Assembly (NCBI RefSeq): GCF_000753795.1
Contig: NZ_JPEO01000010.1
Coordinates: 101,705 to 165,704, forward strand
DNA: 64,000 bases
Direction: 5' to 3'
Origin: Shewanella mangrovi
GTDB lineage: Bacteria; Pseudomonadota; Gammaproteobacteria; Enterobacterales; Shewanellaceae
Shown in pieces: positions 56,571 through 64,000 of the stretch (positions are counted from its first letter, which is position 1; each line of letters begins with the position of its first letter). Below the pieces are notes generated by a model that saw nothing but the letters and a program-made list of their open reading frames with translations, was not told the origin of the DNA and did no database searches. The translations under genes were made by a program, and so were the position numbers.

Positions 56571-57692
56571 ATGGAACATTCCAGTAAAGCCGGCTATCGG
56601 CGTGTGGTAGTAAAGCTCGGTACGAGTGTGTTGACCTCTGGCAGTAACAAGCTGGATAAAGCACATATGGTGGAGTTGTCGCGGCAGATGGCTGCATTGA
56701 TGCGCGATGGTATTGAGGTGGTGTTGTGTACCTCGGGTGCGATTGCGGCAGGGCGTGAACACCTGCTATACCCACAGTTACCCGATACCATGCCTAATAA
56801 ACAGTTGCTGGCCGCCGTTGGTCAAAGCCAGCTAATTCTGGCATGGGCGCAGTTATTCAGTATCTACGGCTTGCACGTCGGGCAGTTGTTGCTCACCCGT
56901 GCCGATTTGCAAGACCGCAAACGTTATTTAAATGCCCGCGACACGCTGCACGCTCTATTGGCACAAAATATCATTCCCATCATCAATGAAAACGATGCTG
57001 TGGCCACCAGTGAAATCAAAGTCGGCGATAACGATAACTTGTCGGCGCGCATTGCTTTGCTGTGTGATGCCGACTTACTGATATTGCTGACCGATCAAAA
57101 AGGCTTGTTCGATGCTGATCCGCGCGACAATCCAGACGCTAAACTTATCTCTGAGGTCGCGGGAATTGATGACCAGTTACGCGAGATCGCTGGCGGTTCG
57201 GTTTCCGGGTTGGGCACAGGTGGCATGGCGACCAAGTTGGAAGCGGCAGATATCGCACGTCGAGCTGGTATCGAAGTGGTGATTGCCTCCGGTCATCATC
57301 CGGATGTGATTTTAAAACTGATGGCGCAAGAAAGCGTTGGTACCCACTTTAGCGCTATCGAAACCCCGCTTGAGAGCCGTAAGCAATGGATTTTGGCCGG
57401 GCCGAAAGCCAAGGGCAAAATTGTGCTTGATGATGGAGCTGTGCGGGCGGTTTCAGAAAAAGGCCGCAGTTTACTCTCTAAAGGGATAGTGGCTATTGAA
57501 GGTACGTTTGATCGTGGCGCAACTGTGGAGTTGCATGATCAGCATGGTCACCGCTTTGCTAAAGGAATTTGTCGCTACAGTGCCAAAGCACTGCGGATGA
57601 TTTCCGGCAAGCATTCTAACGAAATTGAAGCGATTTTAGGCTATGACTACGGCGATGCCGTGGTTCACCGTAACGATATGGTGGTGTTATGA
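56571..57692 (+). CDS. proB: Glutamate 5-kinase
   Basis: 373 aa. The amino acid kinase domain begins [19 protein letters not shown] and includes [22 protein letters not shown]-terminal PUA domain starts near residue 280 ([21 protein letters not shown]). It phosphorylates glutamate, the first step of proline synthesis, and is normally inhibited by proline. No good ribosome site is visible before the ATG. The end overlaps proA by four bases (ATGA). Confidence 0.95.
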   Translation: MEHSSKAGYRRVVVKLGTSVLTSGSNKLDKAHMVELSRQMAALMRDGIEVVLCTSGAIAAGREHLLYPQLPDTMPNKQLLAAVGQSQLILAWAQLFSIYGLHVGQLLLTRADLQDRKRYLNARDTLHALLAQNIIPIINENDAVATSEIKVGDNDNLSARIALLCDADLLILLTDQKGLFDADPRDNPDAKLISEVAGIDDQLREIAGGSVSGLGTGGMATKLEAADIARRAGIEVVIASGHHPDVILKLMAQESVGTHFSAIETPLESRKQWILAGPKAKGKIVLDDGAVRAVSEKGRSLLSKGIVAIEGTFDRGATVELHDQHGHRFAKGICRYSAKALRMISGKHSNEIEAILGYDYGDAVVHRNDMVVL

Positions 57693-58948
57693 ACGAACAG
57701 TATTTGCAAACGCTAGGACAGCAGGCCAAACAGGCGAGTTTTGCATTGGCTAATTTGTCCTCGACACAAAAATCAACGCTGCTCAACGCCATCGCTAGCA
57801 GTCTCACCGCGGCGGCGGATGAGATTGTCGCGGCCAATGAGCAGGATGTTGCGGCAGCAAAAGCAGCAGGGCTGAATCAGGCAATGATTGATCGGTTACT
57901 GCTGAATCATGAGCGTCTCAGCGGTGTAATCGCTGATATTGATAATGTCGTTGGCTTACCTGATCCCATCGGCCGCGAGTTTGACTCGCGTCTATTGGAA
58001 AATGGCATGCGCCTATGTCGTCGCAGTGTGCCGTTGGGCGTGATCGGAGTGATCTACGAAGCGCGCCCCAATGTGACGGTGGATATCGCGGTGCTGGCGC
58101 TCAAAACCGGTAACGCCGTGATTTTGCGCGGTGGTAAAGAAACCCTGAACTCCAACATGGCAATTGCCAAGGTGATTCGAGCGGCTGTGGCCAGTTGTGG
58201 TTTACCTGAAGATGCGGTGCAGTTGATTGATAACCCGGACCGCAGCTTGGTTACCGGACTGCTAAAGTTGGACAGTTATGTCGATATGATTGTGCCGCGC
58301 GGTGGTGACAAGTTGCAGCGTCTCTGCGCTGAGCAGGCGACGATTCCCGTGATTTTGGGTGGAATTGGTATCTGTCATATGTACGTCGACAAAGCCGCTG
58401 AGCTCGAGCGTTCGACCGATGTGATTATCAACGCGAAAGTGCAGCGCCCAACCGTGTGTAACGCATTGGATACGGTATTAGTGCATGAGGCGGTTGCTGC
58501 AGACTATTTACCGACACTTGCGGCGGCATTGACAGCGCAAGGCGTGAAGTTAGTTGGCTGCGAAGCGACCAGTAAACTGCTACCCGCCTATGATATTGAA
58601 GCGGCCACCGATGAAAGCTTTAGCACTGAGTGGCTGTCGCTGACGATTGGCATCAAAATCGTTGCCGATATCGATGCCGCAATTGCCCATATTCGTCAGT
58701 TCTCCAGTGGCCACTCAGAAGCGATTCTGACCGATGATATTGCAGCGGCGACTCACTTTATGAATGAGGTGAACTCCGCCGCCGTTTACCTGAATGCCAG
58801 CACCCGCTTTACCGATGGTGGCCAGTTTGGACTTGGCGCTGAAGTGGCTGTGAGTACCCAAAAGCTGCACGCCCGCGGACCGATGGGCTTGGAAGCGCTC
58901 ACCACCTATAAATGGTTGGCTGTCGGGGATTACACCGCACGTAGCTAA
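57689..58948 (+). CDS. proA: Gamma-glutamyl phosphate reductase
   Basis: 419 aa, the usual length. Family blocks: [50 protein letters not shown] with the catalytic Cys, and [19 protein letters not shown]. It reduces the ProB product to glutamate semialdehyde with NADPH. It is translationally coupled to proB, forming the standard proBA operon, and is followed by a terminator. Confidence 0.97.
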   Translation: MNEQYLQTLGQQAKQASFALANLSSTQKSTLLNAIASSLTAAADEIVAANEQDVAAAKAAGLNQAMIDRLLLNHERLSGVIADIDNVVGLPDPIGREFDSRLLENGMRLCRRSVPLGVIGVIYEARPNVTVDIAVLALKTGNAVILRGGKETLNSNMAIAKVIRAAVASCGLPEDAVQLIDNPDRSLVTGLLKLDSYVDMIVPRGGDKLQRLCAEQATIPVILGGIGICHMYVDKAAELERSTDVIINAKVQRPTVCNALDTVLVHEAVAADYLPTLAAALTAQGVKLVGCEATSKLLPAYDIEAATDESFSTEWLSLTIGIKIVADIDAAIAHIRQFSSGHSEAILTDDIAAATHFMNEVNSAAVYLNASTRFTDGGQFGLGAEVAVSTQKLHARGPMGLEALTTYKWLAVGDYTARS

Positions 58949-58972
58949 GTTGAGTCGTACAGTTTAAAAAGT

Positions 58973-59005
58973 AAAAAAGCGCCGATGTTGAACACGGCGC
59001 TTTTT
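58973..59005. terminator. Terminator between proA and ybaK
   Basis: AAAAAAGCGCCG and CGGCGCTTTTT pair across a ten-base loop and serve both convergent genes. Confidence 0.9.
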
Positions 59006-59039
59006 GTTTTCTAGAACTTTGAGTTTAAAAATCTTTGTC

Positions 59040-59519
59040 TTAGTCTTCTGCTTTTATCTCAGCAAAACTGCCACGGCAGAGCGAAGCTAAATCTGCAGCA
59101 CTTAAACAGATCTCCAGTCCGCGACGCCCCGCGCTGACATAAATGTTATCAAAGGCTTGAGCACTAGCGTCGATAACCGTCGGTAGCTGCTTTTTCTGGC
59201 CTAACGGGCTTATACCGCCAACCAGATAACCTGATGATTTCTGTGCTAGCTGCGGATCGGCCATAACTAACTTTTTCTGTTTCAGCGCTTTCGCCGCCGC
59301 TTTCAGGCTGAGTTGGTGATTCACCGGAACTAATGCAACTGCCAGCGGGTTGGATTTTTCATCAAGGCTTACCAACAAAGTTTTAAATACTTGGTTGGGG
59401 TCTAATTCCAGCGCGCTCGCGGCTTCTTCACCATAAGACGGCGCATTTTTATCGTGATGATACTCGTGGATGCTAAAGGAGATTTTCTTCTTATTCGCTA
59501 AATCGATAGCAGGCGTCAC
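59040..59519 (-). CDS. ybaK: Cys-tRNA(Pro)/Cys-tRNA(Cys) deacylase
   Basis: 159 aa starting at GTG. The YbaK/EbsC editing domain is complete, with VFKTLLVSLDEK, LAVALVPVNHQLSLKAAAKAL and GYLVGGISPLGQKKQLPTVID (the conserved Gly-Gly and Lys region). It removes cysteine wrongly attached to tRNA-Pro. It lies 20 bases downstream of the EamA transporter gene on the same strand, so the two may be co-transcribed. Confidence 0.93.
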   Translation of the reverse strand: MTPAIDLANKKKISFSIHEYHHDKNAPSYGEEAASALELDPNQVFKTLLVSLDEKSNPLAVALVPVNHQLSLKAAAKALKQKKLVMADPQLAQKSSGYLVGGISPLGQKKQLPTVIDASAQAFDNIYVSAGRRGLEICLSAADLASLCRGSFAEIKAED

Positions 59520-59539
59520 AACGACCTCTCTTGTGATAG

Positions 59540-60448
59540 TTACAGCGCACGTCGCATACGGCGACTTTTAATATAGGGCAGTAGTTGCTGTAGTAATAGC
59601 GCCAGTAAAATGCAGCTAAGACCATAAATCGTCGCACGTTCGATAGTTTCACCTAATATCGCGGCGATAAAAAACATCGATAGCACGGGTGAAAGAAATA
59701 CCAGATTACTCACGCTCGCAGTGCGCTCGGCAGATTTTAGCGCCATTAACCACAATACGAAGGTGACCCCCATCTCAAATAAGCCGACATAAGCGCCAGC
59801 CAACACGCCGTGTAATGTGAGTGTTGGCAATGGCTGCGTCAGCACTAACGTCAAGGTGATAAAGGGTAAGGCTACCAAAAAGCTCAACAGAAGGCTTACT
59901 ACTGGGTCGCCTTTGTCGCGGGTGTTAATAATCCAATACAAACACCAGAGCAGGGTACTGGTCAGCCCTAATAAAATGCCAAACGGGTTTTCAAACTGCA
60001 GCCCCGCGAAATTGCCTCCGGTAGCGATAATCACTACACCAGAATAGGCGAGCAACGCCGCGATTAAATCGATACGGCGCAGTTTTTGTCTGAGCATGGG
60101 CACAGATAGCAGCGGCAGCAAAATCGCCCAGGTGTAGTTAAGTGACAGTGCTTGTTGTGCTGGCAGCAAATCGTAGGCTTTAAAGAGCACCAGATAATAA
60201 AGAAACGGATTCAGTATGCCGGTTTGCAAATATAGCCACGGCGCCTGACGGAACTGACGACTAATAAGCGCTAGTTTACGCTGTAGCGCCAATATCAGCA
60301 GCAGTACGCTCGCCGAAGTAATAGTGGCGACAAATACCAATTGCAGTGGACTAAAAAAGCCCAAGGCAATTTTAAAGGCAGTGGCAACAGTCGACCACAA
60401 CAGCACTGCGCCCAAACCATAGGCGAGCGCCAAATAAGATGTTTTCAA
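59540..60448 (-). CDS. EamA-family (drug/metabolite superfamily) transporter
   Basis: 302 aa with ten membrane helices in two EamA halves (residues about 5-140 and 150-290). The start at 60448 is TTG; no ATG lies close, and the preceding short frame stops in an ATTGA overlap. Members export amino acids, metabolites or drugs; the substrate is not predictable here. It sits before ybaK on the same strand. Confidence 0.88.
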   Translation of the reverse strand: MKTSYLALAYGLGAVLLWSTVATAFKIALGFFSPLQLVFVATITSASVLLLILALQRKLALISRQFRQAPWLYLQTGILNPFLYYLVLFKAYDLLPAQQALSLNYTWAILLPLLSVPMLRQKLRRIDLIAALLAYSGVVIIATGGNFAGLQFENPFGILLGLTSTLLWCLYWIINTRDKGDPVVSLLLSFLVALPFITLTLVLTQPLPTLTLHGVLAGAYVGLFEMGVTFVLWLMALKSAERTASVSNLVFLSPVLSMFFIAAILGETIERATIYGLSCILLALLLQQLLPYIKSRRMRRAL

Positions 60449-60578
60449 TCAGCACTACTCATATCAAGAAAAGCGAACGCGCCATAACCAGTAAGGCATT
60501 AGCACGGTAGGTGGAGGTTATTTTAGCTTCGCTTTATCAAAAAAGGGGCAGTTAAGCCGCAATTTTTTTAATTTCGCC

Positions 60579-60606
60579 CTTGTAAAGCCAAATTGCGCCC
60601 CCATAA
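60579..60606 (+). promoter_or_regulatory. Sigma-32 heat-shock promoter P1 of dnaK
   Basis: CTTGTAAA (60579-60586) and CCCCATAA (60599-60606) match the sigma-32 consensus CTTGAAA / CCCCATNT with 12 bases between. Confidence 0.65.
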
Positions 60607-60642
60607 AGGGGTTAAGACGCGATACAGGCGGTAAAAATAGTG

Positions 60643-60669
60643 CTTGAAAACAGCAAATTCGCCCCTATA
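60643..60669 (+). promoter_or_regulatory. Sigma-32 heat-shock promoter P2 of dnaK
   Basis: CTTGAAAA (60643-60650) and CCCCTATAT (60662-60670) again match sigma-32 elements, with 11 bases between. It lies 50 bases before the dnaK start. Confidence 0.65.
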
Positions 60670-60718
60670 TCCAGTAACAGATAACAAATTTAAGTGCGAA
60701 AAATTTTCGGAGGACCTC

Positions 60719-62638
60719 ATGGGTAAAATTATTGGTATCGACTTAGGCACAACCAACTCTTGTGTTGCCGTACTGGACGGTGACAAACCCAGAGTGCTGG
60801 AAAATGCTGAGGGCGATCGCACCACTCCTTCTATCATTGCATTTACAGAAGATGAAACCCTGGTAGGTCAACCTGCAAAACGTCAGGCTGTAACTAACCC
60901 ACAAAACACCTTCTTTGCAATCAAACGTTTGATCGGTCGTCGTTTCGGTGATGACGAAGTTCAACGTGACGTGGACATCATGCCATTCAGCATCGTTAAA
61001 GCTGACAATGGCGACGCTTGGGTAGAAAGCCGCGGTAAGAAAATGGCACCGCCACAAGTTTCCGCCGAAGTGCTGAAAAAAATGAAGAAAACTGCAGAAG
61101 ATTACTTGGGTGAGAAAGTTACCGAAGCCGTAATCACCGTACCTGCATACTTCAATGATTCACAACGTCAAGCTACCAAAGACGCTGGTCGTATTGCTGG
61201 CTTGGAAGTTAAACGTATCATCAACGAACCAACTGCAGCAGCATTGGCTTACGGTATCGACAAAAAACAAGGCGATAACGTAGTAGCTGTTTACGACTTG
61301 GGTGGTGGTACTTTCGATATCTCTATCATCGAAATTGATAGCGCTGATGGCGACCAAACGTTCGAAGTATTGGCAACCAACGGTGATACTCACTTGGGTG
61401 GTGAAGACTTCGATAACCGTGTAATCAACTACTTGGCTGACGAATTCAAGAAAGAGCAAGGTCTGGATCTGCGTAAAGACCCACTGGCAATGCAACGTCT
61501 GAAAGAAGCAGCTGAAAAAGCGAAGATTGAACTGTCTAGCGCGAACCAAACTGAAGTGAACCTGCCTTACATCACTGCTGATGCAACAGGTCCTAAACAC
61601 TTGGTGGTGAAAATCACTCGTGCGAAACTGGAATCTTTGGTTGAAGACTTGATCCAACGTTCTTTGGAACCACTGAAAGTGGCTCTGGCTGATGCAGACC
61701 TGTCGGTTTCAGACATCAACGAAGTGATTCTGGTGGGTGGTCAAACTCGTATGCCTAAAGTACAACAGGCAGTGACTGAGTTCTTCGGTAAAGAACCACG
61801 TAAAGACGTGAACCCTGACGAAGCAGTAGCTGTTGGTGCGGCTATCCAAGGTGGTGTACTGGCGGGTGACGTGAAAGACGTGCTGCTGCTGGACGTTACG
61901 CCACTGTCTCTGGGTATCGAAACCATGGGCAGCGTGATGACCAAGCTGATTGAGAAAAACACGACGATTCCTACTAAAGCGAACCAAGTGTTCTCAACTG
62001 CTGACGACAACCAAAGCGCAGTAACCATTCACGTACTGCAAGGTGAACGTAAGCAAGCTAGCGCCAACAAATCTCTGGGTCAATTCAACCTGGAAGGCAT
62101 TGAGCCAGCACCACGCGGCATGCCACAGATTGAAGTAACCTTCGATTTGGACGCCGACGGTATCCTGAACGTTTCTGCAACCGATAAGAAAACCGGTAAG
62201 AAACAAGCGATCACCATTAAAGCTTCTTCAGGTCTGTCAGACGAAGAAGTAGAACAAATGGTACGTGATGCTGAAGCGCACGCAGAAGACGACAAGAAGT
62301 TTGAAGAATTAGTGACTGCACGTAACCAAGCTGATGGTTTGGTACACGCGACTAAGAAACAGATTGAAGAAGCGGGCGACAAGCTGCCAAGCGACGATAA
62401 AGCCAGCATTGAAGCGGCTATCAGCAAAGTTGAAGAAGCCACCAAAGGTAGCGACAAAGACGCTATCGAAACGGCGACTCAAGAGCTGATCCAAGCTTCA
62501 CAAAAACTGGTTGAAATCGCCCAAGCTAACGCACAGCAAGCACAAGGCGGCGCAGATGCTGGCCAACAAAGTGCTAACGCCGCTGCCGATGATGTCGTTG
62601 ATGCTGAGTTTGAAGAAGTTAAAGACGACAAGAAATAA
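60719..62638 (+). CDS. dnaK: Chaperone DnaK (Hsp70)
   Basis: 639 aa from [15 protein letters not shown] at 60719 behind a strong GGAGG; a longer frame from 60644 would run through the promoter region. The nucleotide-binding domain has [13 protein letters not shown] and [13 protein letters not shown], and the substrate-binding domain ends with the acidic [10 protein letters not shown] tail that binds co-chaperones. It folds and protects proteins with DnaJ and GrpE. Two heat-shock promoters precede it. grpE is not adjacent. Confidence 0.98.
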   Translation: MGKIIGIDLGTTNSCVAVLDGDKPRVLENAEGDRTTPSIIAFTEDETLVGQPAKRQAVTNPQNTFFAIKRLIGRRFGDDEVQRDVDIMPFSIVKADNGDAWVESRGKKMAPPQVSAEVLKKMKKTAEDYLGEKVTEAVITVPAYFNDSQRQATKDAGRIAGLEVKRIINEPTAAALAYGIDKKQGDNVVAVYDLGGGTFDISIIEIDSADGDQTFEVLATNGDTHLGGEDFDNRVINYLADEFKKEQGLDLRKDPLAMQRLKEAAEKAKIELSSANQTEVNLPYITADATGPKHLVVKITRAKLESLVEDLIQRSLEPLKVALADADLSVSDINEVILVGGQTRMPKVQQAVTEFFGKEPRKDVNPDEAVAVGAAIQGGVLAGDVKDVLLLDVTPLSLGIETMGSVMTKLIEKNTTIPTKANQVFSTADDNQSAVTIHVLQGERKQASANKSLGQFNLEGIEPAPRGMPQIEVTFDLDADGILNVSATDKKTGKKQAITIKASSGLSDEEVEQMVRDAEAHAEDDKKFEELVTARNQADGLVHATKKQIEEAGDKLPSDDKASIEAAISKVEEATKGSDKDAIETATQELIQASQKLVEIAQANAQQAQGGADAGQQSANAAADDVVDAEFEEVKDDKK

Positions 62639-62667
62639 TCGGGCGTTTATCCCCGGTTAACTACAGG

Positions 62668-62696
62668 CGGGCGTTACGGGGAAACCCTAACGCCCG
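62668..62696 (+). other. Long GAAA-capped hairpin between dnaK and dnaJ
   Basis: CGGGCGTTA pairs with TAACGCCCG, and inside it GGG-GAAA-CCC continues the stem after one bulged C, giving 12 pairs. There is no T-run after it, so it is probably a partial terminator, a processing site or a stabiliser that sets the DnaK to DnaJ ratio. Confidence 0.65.
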
Positions 62697-62731
62697 TTCG
62701 TACTTGCACCAGTTGAGAAAACGTAGAGATT

Positions 62732-63871
62732 ATGTCAAAGCGAGATTATTACGAAGTATTGGGCGTCGGCCGCGACGCTAGCGAACGGGATATTAAAAAG
62801 GCGTATAAACGCTTGGCAATGAAATATCATCCGGATCGCAACCCAGGCGATAAAGAAGCCGAAGCTAACTTTAAAGAAGTGAAGGAAGCCTACGAAATCC
62901 TCACCGATGGCGATAAACGCGCCGCCTACGACCAATTTGGTCATGCGGGTGTTGATCCTAGCCGTGGCGGTGCTGGTGGTTTCGGTGGCGGCGGCGCTGA
63001 CTTTAGCGACATCTTCGGCGATGTATTTGGGGATATCTTCGGTGGTGGTCGTCGCGGTGGCGGTCAACGTCAAGCGGCTCGTGGATCTGATCTGCGCTAC
63101 AACTTGGAACTGTCGCTGGAAGAAGCGGTGCGCGGTGTCAGCCGTGAATTACGCATCCCAACCTTAGCCACTTGTGACGTGTGCGACGGCTCAGGCGCTA
63201 AGAAAGGTACTTCAGCCACTACCTGTGGCACTTGTCATGGCGCGGGGCAAGTACAGATGCGTCAGGGCTTCTTTGCGGTGCAGCAAACTTGTCCAACCTG
63301 TCATGGTCGCGGCAAGATCATCAAAGACCCATGCAGTAAATGTCATGGCGATGGTCGCGTAGAGAAGAGTAAAACTCTGAACGTGAAAATCCCTGCGGGC
63401 GTGGATACAGGCGACCGTATCCGTTTGGCTGGAGAGGGTGAAGCCGGTGAGTTTGGTGCACCAGCGGGTGACTTGTATGTACAAGTTACGGTACGTGAAC
63501 ACCCAATCTTTGTACGTGATGGTAATAACCTCTACTGCGAAGTGCCGATCTCGTTTGCCAAAGCAGCGCTTGGCGGTGAGATTGAAGTGCCAACACTGGA
63601 TGGCAAAGTGAACCTGAAGATCCCGGCAGAAACCCAGACTGGGCGTATGTTCCGCCTGCGTGGTAAAGGGGTTAAATCCGTGCGTAGCAGCGCCGTAGGT
63701 GACTTGCTGTGTAAAGTGGTGATGGAAACGCCGGTTAACTTGTCTGAGAAACAGAAAGAGTTACTGCGAGAGTTTGAAGCAACTCTGACTGGTGAAGCGC
63801 GTAAACACAGTCCGAAAGCCGAAGGCTGGTTTGATGGCGTGAAGAAATTCTTTCAAGATCTGAACGGTTAA
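62732..63871 (+). CDS. dnaJ: Co-chaperone DnaJ (Hsp40)
   Basis: 379 aa with all type I domains: J domain with YHPDRN (HPD motif) near residue 32, a Gly/Phe-rich linker ([20 protein letters not shown]), four zinc-binding CxxCxGxG repeats ([32 protein letters not shown] at about residues 150-210) and the C-terminal substrate-binding domains. It stimulates DnaK ATPase. It lies 93 bases after dnaK in the usual order. Confidence 0.98.
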   Translation: MSKRDYYEVLGVGRDASERDIKKAYKRLAMKYHPDRNPGDKEAEANFKEVKEAYEILTDGDKRAAYDQFGHAGVDPSRGGAGGFGGGGADFSDIFGDVFGDIFGGGRRGGGQRQAARGSDLRYNLELSLEEAVRGVSRELRIPTLATCDVCDGSGAKKGTSATTCGTCHGAGQVQMRQGFFAVQQTCPTCHGRGKIIKDPCSKCHGDGRVEKSKTLNVKIPAGVDTGDRIRLAGEGEAGEFGAPAGDLYVQVTVREHPIFVRDGNNLYCEVPISFAKAALGGEIEVPTLDGKVNLKIPAETQTGRMFRLRGKGVKSVRSSAVGDLLCKVVMETPVNLSEKQKELLREFEATLTGEARKHSPKAEGWFDGVKKFFQDLNG

Positions 63872-63898
63872 ATTCACCTAATTTATAGCGCGTAGACT

Positions 63899-63925
63899 AA
63901 AGCCAGCATGTTTGCTGGCTTTTTT
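63899..63925 (+). terminator. Terminator after dnaJ
   Basis: AAAGCCAGC and GCTGGCTTT pair around ATGTTT and run into T5. Confidence 0.9.
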
Positions 63926-63938
63926 ATTGCTCATCCTA

Positions 63939-63962
63939 AACCACCTACTTCAGTAGGTGGTT
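63939..63962. mobile_element. Possible IS200/IS605-type end (terminal hairpin) at the window edge
   Basis: AACCACCTACT and AGTAGGTGGTT form an 11-base perfect stem with only TC between them, and a second small hairpin GGGC-TTT-GCCC follows at about 63977-63987. No T-run is present and no gene lies close. Subterminal hairpins of this look mark the ends of IS200/IS605 elements or REP sequences. The rest of any element is outside the window. Confidence 0.4.
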
Positions 63963-64000
63963 ATCATTCATGAGAGGGCTTTGCCCGTAAATCCACTCAT

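Overview
The window reads as a piece of a gammaproteobacterial chromosome, most likely Shewanella or a close relative. This is inferred from a decahaem OmcA/MtrC-type lipoprotein cytochrome, close E. coli-like versions of house-keeping genes (dnaKJ, proBA, pepD), and the photolyase/cfa and DUF3634 genes. No rRNA, tRNA, CRISPR array, prophage or complete insertion sequence was seen. A hairpin resembling an IS200/IS605 end lies at the extreme right edge.

Left third (1-18881): a formate hydrogenlyase locus. A sigma-54 activator of the FhlA family is divergent from an eleven-gene run hyfABCDEFGHI-hycH-hycI. This encodes a membrane-bound group 4 [NiFe] hydrogenase of the hydrogenase-4 type, its HycH-like assembly factor and the large-subunit protease. 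hydN-fdhF follows. fdhF encodes formate dehydrogenase H with an in-frame UGA (selenocysteine 140) and a recognisable SECIS hairpin. A Cache chemoreceptor, cut by the window edge, sits left of fhlA. The hyp maturation genes and selABCD are not in the window.

Middle (18900-38200): a VOC protein, a DUF2878/chalcone-isomerase-like/DUF3833 trio, a DsbA-like oxidoreductase, a PAP2 phosphatase, a dienelactone hydrolase, the decahaem cytochrome behind a very AT-rich leader, and a divergent LysR/MFS pair. A second formate dehydrogenase H follows, with cysteine in place of selenocysteine. It is preceded by a decayed hydN and an intact-looking copy of the FhlA-type promoter region. Then come a luciferase-like oxidoreductase, an ammonium channel, an S10 peptidase and a DUF368 (PopT-type) lipid carrier translocase. 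The three formate-related transcription units share TGTCGACA-like upstream elements, so they probably form one FhlA regulon in which the Sec and Cys enzymes can replace each other according to selenium supply.

Right half (38200-64000): an eight-gene light/photooxidative-stress type operon (DUF523-DUF1722, MerR regulator, photolyase, SnoaL-like, SDR, FAD oxidoreductase, DUF1365, cyclopropane-fatty-acid synthase) preceded by paired TGTACA boxes. It is followed by a succinate-semialdehyde dehydrogenase, two tandem soluble PAS-PAS chemoreceptors (BdlA-like), two aminopeptidases, a 730-base non-coding region that looks like a promoter-to-terminator RNA unit ahead of an NCS2 purine permease, proBA, ybaK, an EamA exporter, and dnaK-dnaJ behind two sigma-32 promoters.
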